From an uncultured Actinomycetes bacterium (GTDB taxonomy: Bacteria > Actinomycetota > Actinomycetes > Nanopelagicales > Nanopelagicaceae): DNA of 6,428 nt. Position numbers and translations under genes: made by a program. The stretch spans positions 1 through 6,428 of the forward strand of contig CAITID010000152.1 in assembly GCA_903892335.1 (NCBI GenBank), in the 5' to 3' direction. A model generated the notes under the pieces. That model was not told the DNA's origin, made no database searches, and worked only from the letters and a program-made list of their open reading frames with translations. This document shows positions 6,419 through 6,428 of this stretch, one piece after another (the first letter of the stretch is position 1; each line of letters starts with the position of its first letter).

Positions 6419-6428
6419 TTGTTAGGAG

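Noticed and set aside
6325..6428. c-di-AMP (ydaO-type) riboswitch
   Set aside because: Actinobacteria often have this class before secreted cell-wall genes, and short pieces (GGGGGAA, CATCTCGAAGCC) recall it. The conserved 5' GCCGA segment and the usual 3' CAGCTAACC segment are missing, and the observed stems do not match its layout.
1..6428. CRISPR arrays, tRNA or rRNA genes, transposases, attachment sites
   Set aside because: I looked for regularly spaced repeats, tRNA-like cloverleaf segments, terminal inverted repeats and transposase motifs, and found none; nearly all bases are accounted for by the genes and hairpins listed.

Overview
The window reads as one block of same-direction genes, all transcribed right to left on the minus strand: a short untranslated leader (about 6304-6428), a secreted Thr/Ser/Ala-rich surface protein (6303-4510), a hairpin (4449-4488), a polytopic O-antigen-ligase-like protein with TPR repeats (4428-2581), a nucleotide-sugar dehydrogenase (2569-1373), a nucleotide-sugar SDR enzyme (1376-423), and a UPF0303 family protein that runs off the left edge (399-1). 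Genes cover nearly everything. The only untranslated stretches are the leader, the 81-base gap holding the hairpin, and gaps of 11 and 23 bases.

The organism is most likely a low-GC actinobacterium, perhaps of the freshwater Nanopelagicales (acI) type. This rests on the signal peptide and C-terminal helix of the surface protein, which resemble exported proteins I remember from that group, on the moderate base composition, and on the scarcity of Shine-Dalgarno sequences inside the gene cluster. It is inference, not proof. No rRNA, tRNA, CRISPR, insertion sequence or transposase was seen.

The genes fit a cell-envelope glycan locus. The dehydrogenase should oxidise a UDP-sugar (its motifs are of the UDP-N-acetylhexosamine type) to the uronic acid. 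The SDR enzyme, translationally coupled to it by a GTGA overlap, should then decarboxylate or epimerise the product. The membrane protein is of the class that polymerises glycan chains or transfers them to an acceptor. The surface protein just upstream is a candidate acceptor or a co-displayed layer component, but nothing in the sequence proves that link.

The most interesting non-coding structure is the leader of the surface-protein gene. It carries three consecutive hairpins, and the outermost one competes with an alternative stem for the same bases. Base composition also changes sharply: sampled lines in the surface-protein gene are about 45-50% GC, against about 32-37% in the sugar genes.
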